64,000 nt of DNA from SB11 sp964584305 (GTDB lineage Bacteria > Bacteroidota > Bacteroidia > UBA8524). Location: assembly GCA_964584305.1 (NCBI GenBank), contig CAZOZL010000001.1, positions 248,001 to 312,000 on the forward strand, read 5' to 3'. How positions within the stretch are numbered: the first letter of the stretch is position 1; each line of letters starts with the position of its first letter. Positions 50,603 to 59,018 of the stretch are shown here, one piece after another. The translations under genes were made by a program, and so were the position numbers. Under the pieces are notes generated by a model. That model was given only the letters and a program-made list of their open reading frames with translations, was not told where the DNA came from and did no database searches.

Positions 50603-51403
50603 TTAAAAGCGAAGCTGAAAATGCTGTTTTACCTGCCCTTGCTTAAAATATACCAAGCCAATAAAAAATAAATCTACCGTAATAGTTACCTGTGGATGGT
50701 TTTTAATCTCTTCCCATGCTTGTTCCATTTCATCGCTCCAGTGTATATCATCAAAAACAAATAGCGTATCATTATGTGCCAATGGCAAACATTGTTTAAA
50801 ATAGTGAATAGTGGGCTGATAACGGTGGTTGCCATCAAAAAAAACATAATCAAGCTGCGGCAATTTTGAAATATATCCGTTTAATATCACATCAAAATTA
50901 CCCACCCCTACTTTTATTTTTTCATTAATTTCTAATGCCTTAAAATTATTTTCTGCCTGTTGGGCTACTTGCTTGCTACCCTCAAGCGTTATAAAATTAA
51001 TTGCATTGTTTTGGCTTGCCCCCATAGCCTGATAGGCGGTGCTTATGCCTAATGATGTGCCTAACTCCAACATATACTTGGGCTTGTGGTGCTGGCACAA
51101 TCGGTATAATAGTTTTGCATATTTGGCGGGTTTGGCTGATGTTTTTGCTATTTTTGATATAGAACGTTGGTACTCGCCATTTTTAGTGCCTCCTGCGCCA
51201 AAATCTTGAAGGGTTAGCGGTGTAGTATTACCTACTAAATTTTTACGCAATTTTTCTACTTTAGCATAGGTAGGGTATTGCCTTTTATCCTGAATTATGG
51301 TGGTAAGTAACTGGTACACAAATGGCGAGTGTACACCATGCGCCCCAACTGATGAGAAGAAATACTTTAAATATTTAATAACTATACGTAGCACGCCAAA
51401 CAA
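50603..51403 (-). CDS. Class I SAM-dependent methyltransferase (O-methyltransferase-like)
   Basis: This 266-residue protein has SAM motif I as MLELGTSLGISTAYQA near 115-130, ITLEGSKQVAQQAENNFKAL near 139-158 and DYVFFDGNHRYQP near 180-192, in the order of catechol-O-methyltransferase-like enzymes. The N-terminal 90 residues (VGAHGVHSPFVYQLLTTII) match a Bacteroidota methyltransferase subfamily of unknown substrate. It overlaps nothing but lies 3 bases after the DUF349 gene on the same strand, so the two are co-transcribed. Confidence 0.75.
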   Translation of the reverse strand: MFGVLRIVIKYLKYFFSSVGAHGVHSPFVYQLLTTIIQDKRQYPTYAKVEKLRKNLVGNTTPLTLQDFGAGGTKNGEYQRSISKIAKTSAKPAKYAKLLYRLCQHHKPKYMLELGTSLGISTAYQAMGASQNNAINFITLEGSKQVAQQAENNFKALEINEKIKVGVGNFDVILNGYISKLPQLDYVFFDGNHRYQPTIHYFKQCLPLAHNDTLFVFDDIHWSDEMEQAWEEIKNHPQVTITVDLFFIGLVYFKQGQVKQHFQLRF

Positions 51404-51406
51404 CCA

Positions 51407-53278
51407 TTAATTAGCTGTTTTTGCGTAATTGCGTATCACTTTCAATTCACGTTCTAATCGTTCTAATTGCCCGTTTGTCTTCTTAATCTTGTCTTCTACT
51501 TGCTTGGCAAAAGGGTTATCGCCTTTAGAATTTCCTTGTTTAAAAAAGCCCATATTGTTTTCAAGGGTTTCTACATCGTTACTCAAAAATTTTATTTTAT
51601 TACGCACCCTGCGTTCTTCATCTTTTATCTTCCCTATAAAATTGGGTAATTTAGAAATTTCCTCATAGTGGTCTTTCAACCTCGCCTCGCTCATTTCTTC
51701 TGGATTACGCTTTAGCTTTTTATATAGCTTATCCATAACATCACTAAAACCAGATTGCACCTCTTTTTTATTAGTAAACGGTACAAAACCTATTTTACTC
51801 CACTGTTGTTGATGTTGCTTCACCTCGCTATAAACGGCTTCAGTTTCGCCATCGCTATTCAGTAGTGTTTCAAGCTGGGTTATTAGCTCTTTTTTCTTCT
51901 CAAGGTTGGTTGTTTGCTCTTTTTTTTGTGCTTTAAACTGTTCTTCTTTTTTACCAAAAAAAACATCGCACGCAGTCCTAAATCGTTTCCAAATAGCATC
52001 AGAAATTTTTTCGGGTACTGGTCCTATTTTTTTCCACTCTGCTTGTAATGCTTTAAGTTGGTTAGCCGTTTTTTGCCAGTCTTCACTTTCTTTTATAGCT
52101 TCGGCACGCTCACATATATCTGTTTTCTTTTTTAGGTTTTCAGCTTTTTCAGCATTCAACTCTTTAAAAAAAGTATTTTTATCTTTAAAAAAGCGGGTTC
52201 TTAATCCTCTAAATCTCTCCCAAATAGTGTCATTATGCTCACGAGGTACTTTGCCTACTTTGCGCCATTCTTCAAACAAGTCTTCTACTTGCTTGGTCAT
52301 GTTTACCCACTCTTTAAATTTGGCTGGTTTAGTGGCTATTAGCAACTCCATTCGCTCGCAAATAGCTATTTTAAGCGCGTAGTTTTGCTTGCGAATTTCT
52401 TGTAGCTTTTCTATTTCCTGCTTCTTATCCTCATATATTTTATCAGAAATATCTTTAAAGCGTTTCCAAATTTCTTCGTTAAACTCTTTGGGTACTGGAC
52501 CTGTGTTTTTCCAATCCTCGTGGTATTTATTTAGTAAAATAAGGGCTTTCTTTATAGATTTCTCTCCCTCAAGTTCACTCACTTTTTTGCAAAGTTCTAT
52601 CTTAGTTTCAAGGTTCTTTTTACGGTCAAGGTCTTTTAGCTCGTAGTTTATGGATACATTATCATAAAACTTATCCATGTAAAAACGGTAGCTATCCCAT
52701 AGTTCTTGCATAAACTCTTGGGGCACTACACGTATTTTTTTCCATTCGCGTTGTAACTCTTTTACTTCCTCAAGGCTATTTTCGGTTTCATCACTTTCTG
52801 TTAAACCTTTAAGTTTCTCAAGTATATCGTGTTTTGCTTTTAGGTTTTTTTGCTTCTCTCCTTCAACACGCTGCCTATACTCGGCACGTTTGGCTTGAAC
52901 TGTTTTTAAAGCATCATAAAATTTTTGCTTTAGTTCATCCTCTTTATACTCAAAATCGTCTTTCTCATTTCCGTCCTCTATAAATGCTTCAAGTGCGGCA
53001 TTTTGCTCATCACTAAAAATAATATCTATGAGCGGACGTATTGCACGCAAAATTTCGTTGGCTTCTTTCAACCCTTCCAACTGTGCTGCTTTTTCAGCAA
53101 CAGCTACAAGTTCTTGCTTACTCATATTAGCATAGTCAATACTATCCTCTTCGGGTGTACCTCCCAAATCATAGGTAAGCGTTTCTTTTTCAGGTTCAGT
53201 GCCTAAACTTTCTTCGGCAATATTTACTAATTGCTCGTTGTTTTTGTCTAATTCTTCTTGCGAATTCAAGTTCTCCAT
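51407..53278 (-). CDS. DUF349 domain-containing protein
   Basis: This 623-residue, highly charged, helical protein has multiple tandem DUF349 repeats of about 70-75 residues. Each has W-K-x-(I/V/T)-(R/G)-x-(V/T)-P and a later E-x-(I/L)-W-x-(R/S)-(F/Y), such as EWKKIRVVPQEFMQELWDSYR, DWKNTGPVPKEFNEEIWKRF, EWRKVGKVPREHNDTIWERF and EWKKIGPVPEKISDAIWKRF. The N-terminal 60 residues are acidic and disordered-looking. DUF349 proteins are widespread in Bacteroidota with unknown function; the repeats suggest a helical scaffold. It is the first gene of a pair with a methyltransferase and has a good promoter at 53337-53369. Confidence 0.85.
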   Translation of the reverse strand: MENLNSQEELDKNNEQLVNIAEESLGTEPEKETLTYDLGGTPEEDSIDYANMSKQELVAVAEKAAQLEGLKEANEILRAIRPLIDIIFSDEQNAALEAFIEDGNEKDDFEYKEDELKQKFYDALKTVQAKRAEYRQRVEGEKQKNLKAKHDILEKLKGLTESDETENSLEEVKELQREWKKIRVVPQEFMQELWDSYRFYMDKFYDNVSINYELKDLDRKKNLETKIELCKKVSELEGEKSIKKALILLNKYHEDWKNTGPVPKEFNEEIWKRFKDISDKIYEDKKQEIEKLQEIRKQNYALKIAICERMELLIATKPAKFKEWVNMTKQVEDLFEEWRKVGKVPREHNDTIWERFRGLRTRFFKDKNTFFKELNAEKAENLKKKTDICERAEAIKESEDWQKTANQLKALQAEWKKIGPVPEKISDAIWKRFRTACDVFFGKKEEQFKAQKKEQTTNLEKKKELITQLETLLNSDGETEAVYSEVKQHQQQWSKIGFVPFTNKKEVQSGFSDVMDKLYKKLKRNPEEMSEARLKDHYEEISKLPNFIGKIKDEERRVRNKIKFLSNDVETLENNMGFFKQGNSKGDNPFAKQVEDKIKKTNGQLERLERELKVIRNYAKTAN

Positions 53279-53336
53279 GCTTCCGATTAAACTCTTATAC
53301 TATATTTTAAAAGAGCTTATTTTTTTTAAAGGATAG

Positions 53337-53369
53337 CAAAGTTACTAAAAAACAAGTGGCTGCCCCAAA
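53337..53369 (-). promoter_or_regulatory. Promoter of the DUF349 gene
   Basis: On the minus strand TTTG (53366-53369) and TAACTTTG (53337-53344) are separated by 21 bases, a good match to the Bacteroidota -33/-7 pattern. The leader before the ATG at 53278 would be roughly 50 bases. Confidence 0.6.
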
Positions 53370-53485
53370 CTTTATAAGACTTAGCGGGACATAATAGTGT
53401 AAGAATTGGGTATATTTTGCTATTTTGACTTTTTGGCGTAGGTTTGGCAATAGAGTAAACGTATTGTAAAATTTTAATTACTACT

Positions 53486-54334
53486 GTGAAGATAATAGAA
53501 TGCCCAAGGGATGCTATGCAGGGCTATATCCGTTTTATAAACACTGAAACTAAGATAAATTATATTAATAGCTTGCTTAAAGTAGGCTTTGATACTATTG
53601 ATGCGGGTAGTTTCGTATCGGCTAAGGTGATACCGCAAATGCGTGATACTGAAACAGTTTTGCAAAATTTAAACTTTAGCAAAAGCAAGTTGCTTACTAT
53701 TGTTGCCAATACCAAAGGTGCTGAAATGGCAGTGAAATATGAAAATATAAACTATTTGGGCTTCCCGTTCTCTATTTCCGAAACTTTTCAGTTACGTAAT
53801 ACTAATAGTACCATCGCAAAATCGTTCGAGAATGTGAAATATATTAATTCTTTGTGCAAAGATACGGGCAAAGAACTGGTGATATATATAAGCATGGGGT
53901 TTGGCAACCCGTATGGTGATAAATGGAATACGGAGGTGGTGGACGAGTGGACTGAGAAAATGGCTACTTTGGGGATTAAAATCATTTCATTGTCAGATAC
54001 TGTGGGTATTGCCACGCCCAATAGCATTGCCTACTTGTTTGAACATTTAATAAAACGATATCCCGAAGTTGAATTTGGCGCGCACCTGCATACCCGTAAA
54101 GATAATTGGCGTGAAAAAGTGCAAGCCGCTTGGGACAGTGGCTGCCAACGGTTTGACGGTGCTATAAATGGTTTTGGAGGCTGCCCCATGGCTGATGATG
54201 AACTGGTAGGCAATATGCCCACAGAGTTTTTAGTACAGTTTGCCCAAGAAAATAATATTACTACAAATTTGGATATTGCCGCTTTTGAGGCTGCAATGCT
54301 TGAAGCTGCTGGGGTATTTAGCTTTACAGTATAA
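53486..54334 (+). CDS. Hydroxymethylglutaryl-CoA lyase
   Basis: This 282-residue TIM-barrel protein has KIIECPRDAMQGY near 2-14, GAHLHTRKDNWR near 198-209 and the active-site Cys233 motif INGFGGCPMADDE, the hallmark of HMG-CoA lyase, which splits HMG-CoA into acetyl-CoA and acetoacetate in leucine breakdown. The start is GTG; no in-frame ATG gives the conserved N terminus. The T-R-K-D-N after H-L-H differs from the usual D-T-Y-G, so some substrate shift is possible. It converges with and overlaps RNase G by 11 bases. Confidence 0.85.
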   Translation: MKIIECPRDAMQGYIRFINTETKINYINSLLKVGFDTIDAGSFVSAKVIPQMRDTETVLQNLNFSKSKLLTIVANTKGAEMAVKYENINYLGFPFSISETFQLRNTNSTIAKSFENVKYINSLCKDTGKELVIYISMGFGNPYGDKWNTEVVDEWTEKMATLGIKIISLSDTVGIATPNSIAYLFEHLIKRYPEVEFGAHLHTRKDNWREKVQAAWDSGCQRFDGAINGFGGCPMADDELVGNMPTEFLVQFAQENNITTNLDIAAFEAAMLEAAGVFSFTV

Positions 54335-55874
54335 TCTCTTCGCCTACTGCATTTAAAAAATGATACTCGCCAAAGTGGAAAGTAGGGTCTTCAGTAATTT
54401 TTATCCAACGTTTGTATTTCACAAACCATTTTGCACGAATGGAAGGGAAACCACGCAGCACATAGGCTGCTATATAAGGGTGCGCTACTAAAGTTATGTT
54501 TTTAAGGTTCACATTTTTAACTAAGTAAGCAAGTTTTTGCTCAATCTCATCAGAAATTACAATACTAGGCCCTGCTTGTCCAGTGCCTTTACACATGGGG
54601 CATAGCTCTTGTGTTTCTACAGTAAGCTCGGGACGTACACGCTGGCGGGTTATTTGTATTAACCCAAATTTACTCATGGGTAAAATATTGTGCCTTGCAC
54701 GGTCGTCTTTCATTTCCTCTCTCAACTTTTCATAAACAGTACGTTTATTTGCCGCTGATTTTTGGTCAATAAAATCAATAACTACAATCCCACCCATATC
54801 TCGTAGCCTAAGCTGGCGTGCTATCTCTGCTGCCGCTTCAAGGTTTACTTTTAGTGCATTCTCTTCTTGGTTGGCATCATTATCAATTTTTCCGCCGCTA
54901 TTTACATCTATAACGTGTAGTGCTTCTGTATGCTCAATAATTAGGTATGAACTTCCTGAAAATGAAACTGTTTTTCCAAACGATAGCTTAACTTGTTTAT
55001 CTATCCCGTAATGCTCAAAAATGGGTGTTTTGGTAGTATGTAGTTTCACAATTTTCTCCATTTCAGGAGATATTTTTCCTACATAGTTTTTTACTTCTTC
55101 AAAAACTGTGGGGCTGTTTACTACAATGCTGGTAAAACTCTCGTTAAGCAAATCGCGCAATAGCGATGATGTTTTGCTCATTTCGCCTAATATGCGTACT
55201 GGTGGGGTGGCTTTGTGAAGGTTTTGGGTTATTTTTTCCCATCGCCCAGTAAGTTCTAATAAATCTTGATGCAGTTCTGCTGCTGATGCGCCCTCTGCCA
55301 CAGTGCGTATAATAACGCCAAACCCTTGGGGTTTTATGCTGCCTGCTAAATTTTTTAAACGAGAACGCTCTTCAAACGATTTTATTTTTTTTGAAACAGA
55401 AACCTGATTGTTGAAAGGCACTAATACCATATAGCGACCTGCCAAAGAAATTTCGGAGCTAATACGCGGCCCTTTGGTAGAGATGGGCTCTTTTACTACC
55501 TGCACCAAGGCGTTGTTTCCACGTTGAAAAACTTGGGTAATTTTACCCGTTTTTAAAATGTCTTTTTCTACCCTAAAGTCTTTTAGCTCGCCTTTTCTTA
55601 TGCCGCCTTGCTGTGCAAACCGCATAAATTTTATGAGCGACCTCACTTGCGGCCCTAAATCTAAGTAATGTAAAAACGCATCTTTTTCATACCCTACATT
55701 AACAAATGTGGCGTTTAGCCCAGGCATAATTTTGCGTATTTGCCCCAAGTAAATATCACCTACCGAAAACTGGTTACTACCTTTTTCCTGATGAAGTTCT
55801 ACTAATTTTTTATCTCGGAGCAGGGCAATAAATAAGCCCGTAGCTGTAGCGTTTACAACAAGTTCATTTGCCAA
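54324..55874 (-). CDS. Ribonuclease G/E family endoribonuclease
   Basis: This 516-residue protein has an S1-like RNA-binding domain near residues 35-125 (FSVGDIYLGQIRKIMPGLNA) and the catalytic DNase I-like part with D323 (HVIDVNSGG) and D367 (GIVVIDFIDQ). A zinc-link CPMCKG (C425, C428) bridges subunits as in RNase E. It lacks the long C-terminal scaffold of RNase E, so it is the RNase G-type form usual in Bacteroidota. It cleaves single-stranded AU-rich RNA in mRNA and rRNA processing. It lies downstream of a 29-residue basic protein, a TPR protein and HU. Confidence 0.92.
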   Translation of the reverse strand: MANELVVNATATGLFIALLRDKKLVELHQEKGSNQFSVGDIYLGQIRKIMPGLNATFVNVGYEKDAFLHYLDLGPQVRSLIKFMRFAQQGGIRKGELKDFRVEKDILKTGKITQVFQRGNNALVQVVKEPISTKGPRISSEISLAGRYMVLVPFNNQVSVSKKIKSFEERSRLKNLAGSIKPQGFGVIIRTVAEGASAAELHQDLLELTGRWEKITQNLHKATPPVRILGEMSKTSSLLRDLLNESFTSIVVNSPTVFEEVKNYVGKISPEMEKIVKLHTTKTPIFEHYGIDKQVKLSFGKTVSFSGSSYLIIEHTEALHVIDVNSGGKIDNDANQEENALKVNLEAAAEIARQLRLRDMGGIVVIDFIDQKSAANKRTVYEKLREEMKDDRARHNILPMSKFGLIQITRQRVRPELTVETQELCPMCKGTGQAGPSIVISDEIEQKLAYLVKNVNLKNITLVAHPYIAAYVLRGFPSIRAKWFVKYKRWIKITEDPTFHFGEYHFLNAVGEEIIL

Positions 55875-55943
55875 TTCTTATGTATTTTATGAGAATAAAA
55901 GCTTCTCAACTACCGAAAAAGAGAGTATAATAGAGGGATAAGA

Positions 55944-56033
55944 CTATTTTTTCTTATGCCTGTTTTTTCTAAGCCTTTTTTTACGCTTGTGCGTTGATAT
56001 TTTATGTCTTTTTCTTTTCTTTCCGCTTGGCAT
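55944..56033 (-). CDS. Very small basic protein of the DUF1713/AURKAIP1-COX24 type (probable bS22/mS38-like ribosomal protein)
   Basis: A 29-codon frame, ATG at 56033 and TAG at 55944-55946, encodes a protein that starts MPSGKKRKRHKISTHK and ends RLRKNRHKKK. It contains only basic and small polar residues apart from I, L and M. The K-R-K-R-H-K-x-x-x-H-K-R-K-K-R-L-R-K pattern is that of DUF1713 (AURKAIP1/COX24), the family of mitoribosomal mS38 and the actinobacterial bS22. Bacteroidota carry nearly identical copies, as I recall. It lies between the TPR gene (26 bases) and RNase G (69 bases) on the same strand. Its role in the ribosome here is inferred. Confidence 0.8.
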   Translation of the reverse strand: MPSGKKRKRHKISTHKRKKRLRKNRHKKK

Positions 56034-56059
56034 AATTATAAAATCTTTTAAGGTTTAAC

Positions 56060-56890
56060 TTATTTAATTCCTTTTAATATATCGTCAATAGCTTGCTTGG
56101 TATCCTTGTTAGGGGCAAGCATTTTTGCTTTTTCGTAATTTCTAATGGCTTGTGGTTTATTACCCATTTTTTGCTGAATATCAGCAAGATAGTAATAATA
56201 CTCTCCATTAAAGGGCTGCAAAGATACTAACTTTTCAAAACTTTTCAACGCTTTTTCTAACTGCCCTGATTCTATTTGCAACATACCCAAGCTGTACCGT
56301 GCCATTAAATGGTTGCTATCCGTAGCAATCACTTCTTTTAATAGGCTCACGCCTCCCATTACTTGGCTTCTATCTTCAACTATGCAAAGGGCTTTATACA
56401 CTTTAGCATCCAAGTTATAAGGTGCTAACTCCAGCACTTTAGCAAAGCCTGTTTTTGCTTCTTTTAAATAATATTGCCTTGCATTACTATCAGCTACAAC
56501 CCTTGCCTGTTCATAAAAGCGTTGCGAAGCATTCATCAAATTATACTCGCTATTGTTTTTATTATACAGTGTTTTATAATAAAACCCCGAAATATCGTAC
56601 CGCTGAAGCGAATCCCAAAAATGGATTAATATTTTTGATGCAGGAAAGGCTATGTTACTATCTGCATTAGCCGCAAATTGGTCTTGCTCTGTTATGTAAG
56701 CCTGCTCAAAATCTGATAGGTTTCCTTTTGCTTTTATAATTATTGAAGCAAAGTTATCTGTAAATTTAGTAGCTGTTTCTTTGGGCGATAGCATTTTTGT
56801 GGATGTATTAAATCCTCTTTTGCTTAGTACTGCTAAAATAACAGCACAAGAAACAAATAACAAACCTGCAACTATATATTTCTCTTTCAA
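56060..56890 (-). CDS. TPR-repeat protein with N-terminal membrane anchor (276 aa)
   Basis: One N-terminal hydrophobic segment (YIVAGLLFVSCAVILAVLS, residues 5-23) anchors a periplasmic or cytoplasmic helical domain. At least three TPR units lie in the last 130 residues: KEAKTGFAKVLELAPYNLDA, HLMARYSLGMLQIESGQLEK and GEYYYYLADIQQKMGNKPQA. TPR domains mediate protein contacts; no partner is known. It lies between HU (66 bases upstream) and the 29-residue basic protein on the same strand, in an order that recurs in Bacteroidota before RNase G. Confidence 0.78.
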   Translation of the reverse strand: MKEKYIVAGLLFVSCAVILAVLSKRGFNTSTKMLSPKETATKFTDNFASIIIKAKGNLSDFEQAYITEQDQFAANADSNIAFPASKILIHFWDSLQRYDISGFYYKTLYNKNNSEYNLMNASQRFYEQARVVADSNARQYYLKEAKTGFAKVLELAPYNLDAKVYKALCIVEDRSQVMGGVSLLKEVIATDSNHLMARYSLGMLQIESGQLEKALKSFEKLVSLQPFNGEYYYYLADIQQKMGNKPQAIRNYEKAKMLAPNKDTKQAIDDILKGIK

Positions 56891-56956
56891 TCTATTTTGG
56901 TTTAAAAAGACTGCAAAGAAACAACAGTTACAGGTTTTGACAAATTATTGTGTGTT

Positions 56957-57304
56957 TTACTTACTATCAGGCAATAGTGCTTTTACCGCTTCACTTTTCT
57001 TCACTTTATCTACAAAAGTTTTTGCGGGTTTAAATTTGGGTACATAGTGCTCATCAATAACTATGGCTGTGTTTTTTGAAATATTACGAGCTACTTTTTG
57101 CGCTCTTTTTTTCAATATAAAACTTCCAAAGCCCCTAAAATAGACATTCTTGCCTTCTACCATAGAGTTTTTCATTACCTTAAAAAAGGTTTCTATAGTT
57201 TGCTGAACTTCGGCTTTGCCGATACCTGTTTTGTTTACAATTTCGTTAATTACTTCTGCTTTTGTCATTGACAATGGTTTTTTATTTTCGTTCTTTGTGT
57301 TCAT
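56957..57304 (-). CDS. HU/IHF family DNA-binding protein
   Basis: This 115-residue protein has the HU core: MTKAEVINEIVNKTGIGKAE near residues 13-32, NVYFRGFGSFILKKR near 58-72 and the beta-arm ARNISKNTAIVIDEHYVPKFKP near 77-98, with IPA-like YVP contacting DNA. The first twelve residues and the last sixteen extend beyond the usual 90-residue HU. ATG at 57304 is used here; Met13 is an alternative that gives the standard length. It begins the minus-strand run to RNase G and has a -7 element at 57326-57333. Confidence 0.92.
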   Translation of the reverse strand: MNTKNENKKPLSMTKAEVINEIVNKTGIGKAEVQQTIETFFKVMKNSMVEGKNVYFRGFGSFILKKRAQKVARNISKNTAIVIDEHYVPKFKPAKTFVDKVKKSEAVKALLPDSK

Positions 57305-57325
57305 ACAACTTCGCTTAAAAAGTGT

Positions 57326-57333
57326 GCAAAGGT
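57326..57333 (-). promoter_or_regulatory. Probable -7 promoter element of the HU gene
   Basis: TACCTTTG on the minus strand is an exact TAnnTTTG element and identical to that of rpmE2. No good -33 element is seen at 19-21 bases. The leader would be about 15-20 bases. Confidence 0.5.
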
Positions 57334-57425
57334 ATAATTTTTGTTAAATACCTGATTACTAAAGGCATTAATATTTTAAATATAACGTTCACAACTAAGT
57401 TATTGTTTTCGTTCTTTAAAAAAAA

Positions 57426-58520
57426 ATGAGTTTCGCCCAAAAAATAATGTACTGGTACAACGCTAATAAACGTGATTTACCATGGAGAGCCACTACTGAT
57501 GCTTATAAAATATGGCTATCGGAAATAATTTTGCAACAAACAAGAGTAGCACAAGGCACTCCATATTATCAAAAATTTGTGAGCCGCTATCCTACTGTTC
57601 AAAATTTTGCGGCAGCCCCACAAGATGCTATTTTAAAACTATGGCAAGGTTTAGGCTATTATAGCCGAGCAAGAAATATGCACATGGCGGCAAACATGGT
57701 GGTGAGCAAGTACAATGGAGAGTTTCCTAATACATACACCGAGCTTTTGCAGCTTAAAGGTATTGGCAAATATACTGCGGCGGCAATAGCATCATTGGCT
57801 TTTAATGAAGCGGTTGCCGTAGTAGATGGTAATGTATATAGGGTACTTGCCCGCTATTTTGGTATTGATACTGCCATTGATACAGGCAAAGGGCAAAAAT
57901 TATTTTTTGATTTGGCAAATGAATTAATAGACCCAAAGCAACCTGCTATTTTTAACCAAGCAATAATGGAGTTTGGCGCATTGTATTGCACTCCAAAAAA
58001 GCCTGACTGCGGCAACTGTACTTTTATATCAAGCTGTAAAGCGTATGAAACTAAACAAGTAAAATACTTGCCCGTAAAATCAAAAAAAACCATCGTAAAA
58101 AAACGCTACTTCAACTACTTGTTTTTTGATACACCCATTGGTTGCTTTTTGCAACAGCGTGGTAAAGGCGATATTTGGGAGGGCTTGTATGAGTTTCCCC
58201 TAATTGAAACCGAAAAAGAAATTAACCAAAAAACGGCACTAACTAAGCTACCGCAGTATCAAGATATTGCCCAAAAGCAAGCTATTAAGTACATTAGCAA
58301 AGCGTTTAGAGTAACGCATAAACTTTCGCACAGAGATATCCTTACCACCTTTTGGCACATAGGAGTTACTGACAATTTTTTGATAAATAATTCACGTATA
58401 TTTGAGATAAAAATTGATACTTTGCAACAGTATGCGATATCACGATTAACCGAAAGGTTTATAATTGAGTACCTTGAAAAAAACAGAAAAGAACCAGTAA
58501 ATACAGAGCAATGTCAGTAA
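57426..58520 (+). CDS. mutY: A/G-specific adenine glycosylase
   Basis: MutY removes adenine mispaired with 8-oxoguanine. The 364-residue protein has E33 (LSEIILQQTR), a helix-hairpin-helix LQLKGIGKYTA (108-118) and D134 in VAVVDGNVYRV. Its 4Fe-4S ligands C188-x6-C195-x2-C198-x5-C204 are complete. A C-terminal NUDIX-like domain (about 225-350) recognises 8-oxoG. The gene overlaps ssb by 10 bases and begins the mutY-ssb-gldE-gldD unit. It is divergent from HU. Confidence 0.96.
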   Translation: MSFAQKIMYWYNANKRDLPWRATTDAYKIWLSEIILQQTRVAQGTPYYQKFVSRYPTVQNFAAAPQDAILKLWQGLGYYSRARNMHMAANMVVSKYNGEFPNTYTELLQLKGIGKYTAAAIASLAFNEAVAVVDGNVYRVLARYFGIDTAIDTGKGQKLFFDLANELIDPKQPAIFNQAIMEFGALYCTPKKPDCGNCTFISSCKAYETKQVKYLPVKSKKTIVKKRYFNYLFFDTPIGCFLQQRGKGDIWEGLYEFPLIETEKEINQKTALTKLPQYQDIAQKQAIKYISKAFRVTHKLSHRDILTTFWHIGVTDNFLINNSRIFEIKIDTLQQYAISRLTERFIIEYLEKNRKEPVNTEQCQ

Positions 58521-58999
58521 ATAAAGTAATTTTAGTAGGGAATGTGGGCAAAGACCCCGAAGTGAAATACCTTGATAATAATAAAGTAGTTGCAAAAATA
58601 ACTATTGCCACCAACGAGTCGTACAGAGATAGAAGTGGCAATGTAGTTGACCAAACTGAATGGCACAATGTTGAAATGTGGGACGATTTGGCAAAACTGG
58701 TAGAAAAGTATGTGAAAAAAGGCAAACTACTGTATATAGAAGGTAAAATACGCACTAATAGATGGACTGACCGTGAAACCAACCAAGAACGCCAAACCAA
58801 GTTTATTAGAGCCACGGTAATGAACTTTTTGGGTAGTAGCAGAGATGACGATGGTAACAGCGGCGGCGGTACATCATACAACAAAAGCAATGATAATGCA
58901 GCTAATAGTGGCACCCAAAACAATAACAGCAACAATGCTCCTGTAAATGAGCCTGCACCAGCCCCAGAACCAATGCCCGACGATGATCTTCCGTTTTAA
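58511..58999 (+). CDS. ssb: Single-stranded DNA-binding protein
   Basis: This 162-residue protein has an OB fold in residues 1-110: NKVILVGNVGKDPEVKYLD, then TEWHNVEMWDDLAKLVEKYV and KGKLLYIEGKIRTNRW. A disordered Asn/Gly/Pro-rich linker follows, with the acidic tip MPDDDLPF that recruits repair and replication partners. The gene overlaps mutY by 10 bases and lies 19 bases before gldE. Co-transcription with mutY links it to repair. Confidence 0.95.
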   Translation: MSVNKVILVGNVGKDPEVKYLDNNKVVAKITIATNESYRDRSGNVVDQTEWHNVEMWDDLAKLVEKYVKKGKLLYIEGKIRTNRWTDRETNQERQTKFIRATVMNFLGSSRDDDGNSGGGTSYNKSNDNAANSGTQNNNSNNAPVNEPAPAPEPMPDDDLPF

Positions 59000-59018
59000 A
59001 TTTAATCCTTAAACTTAA

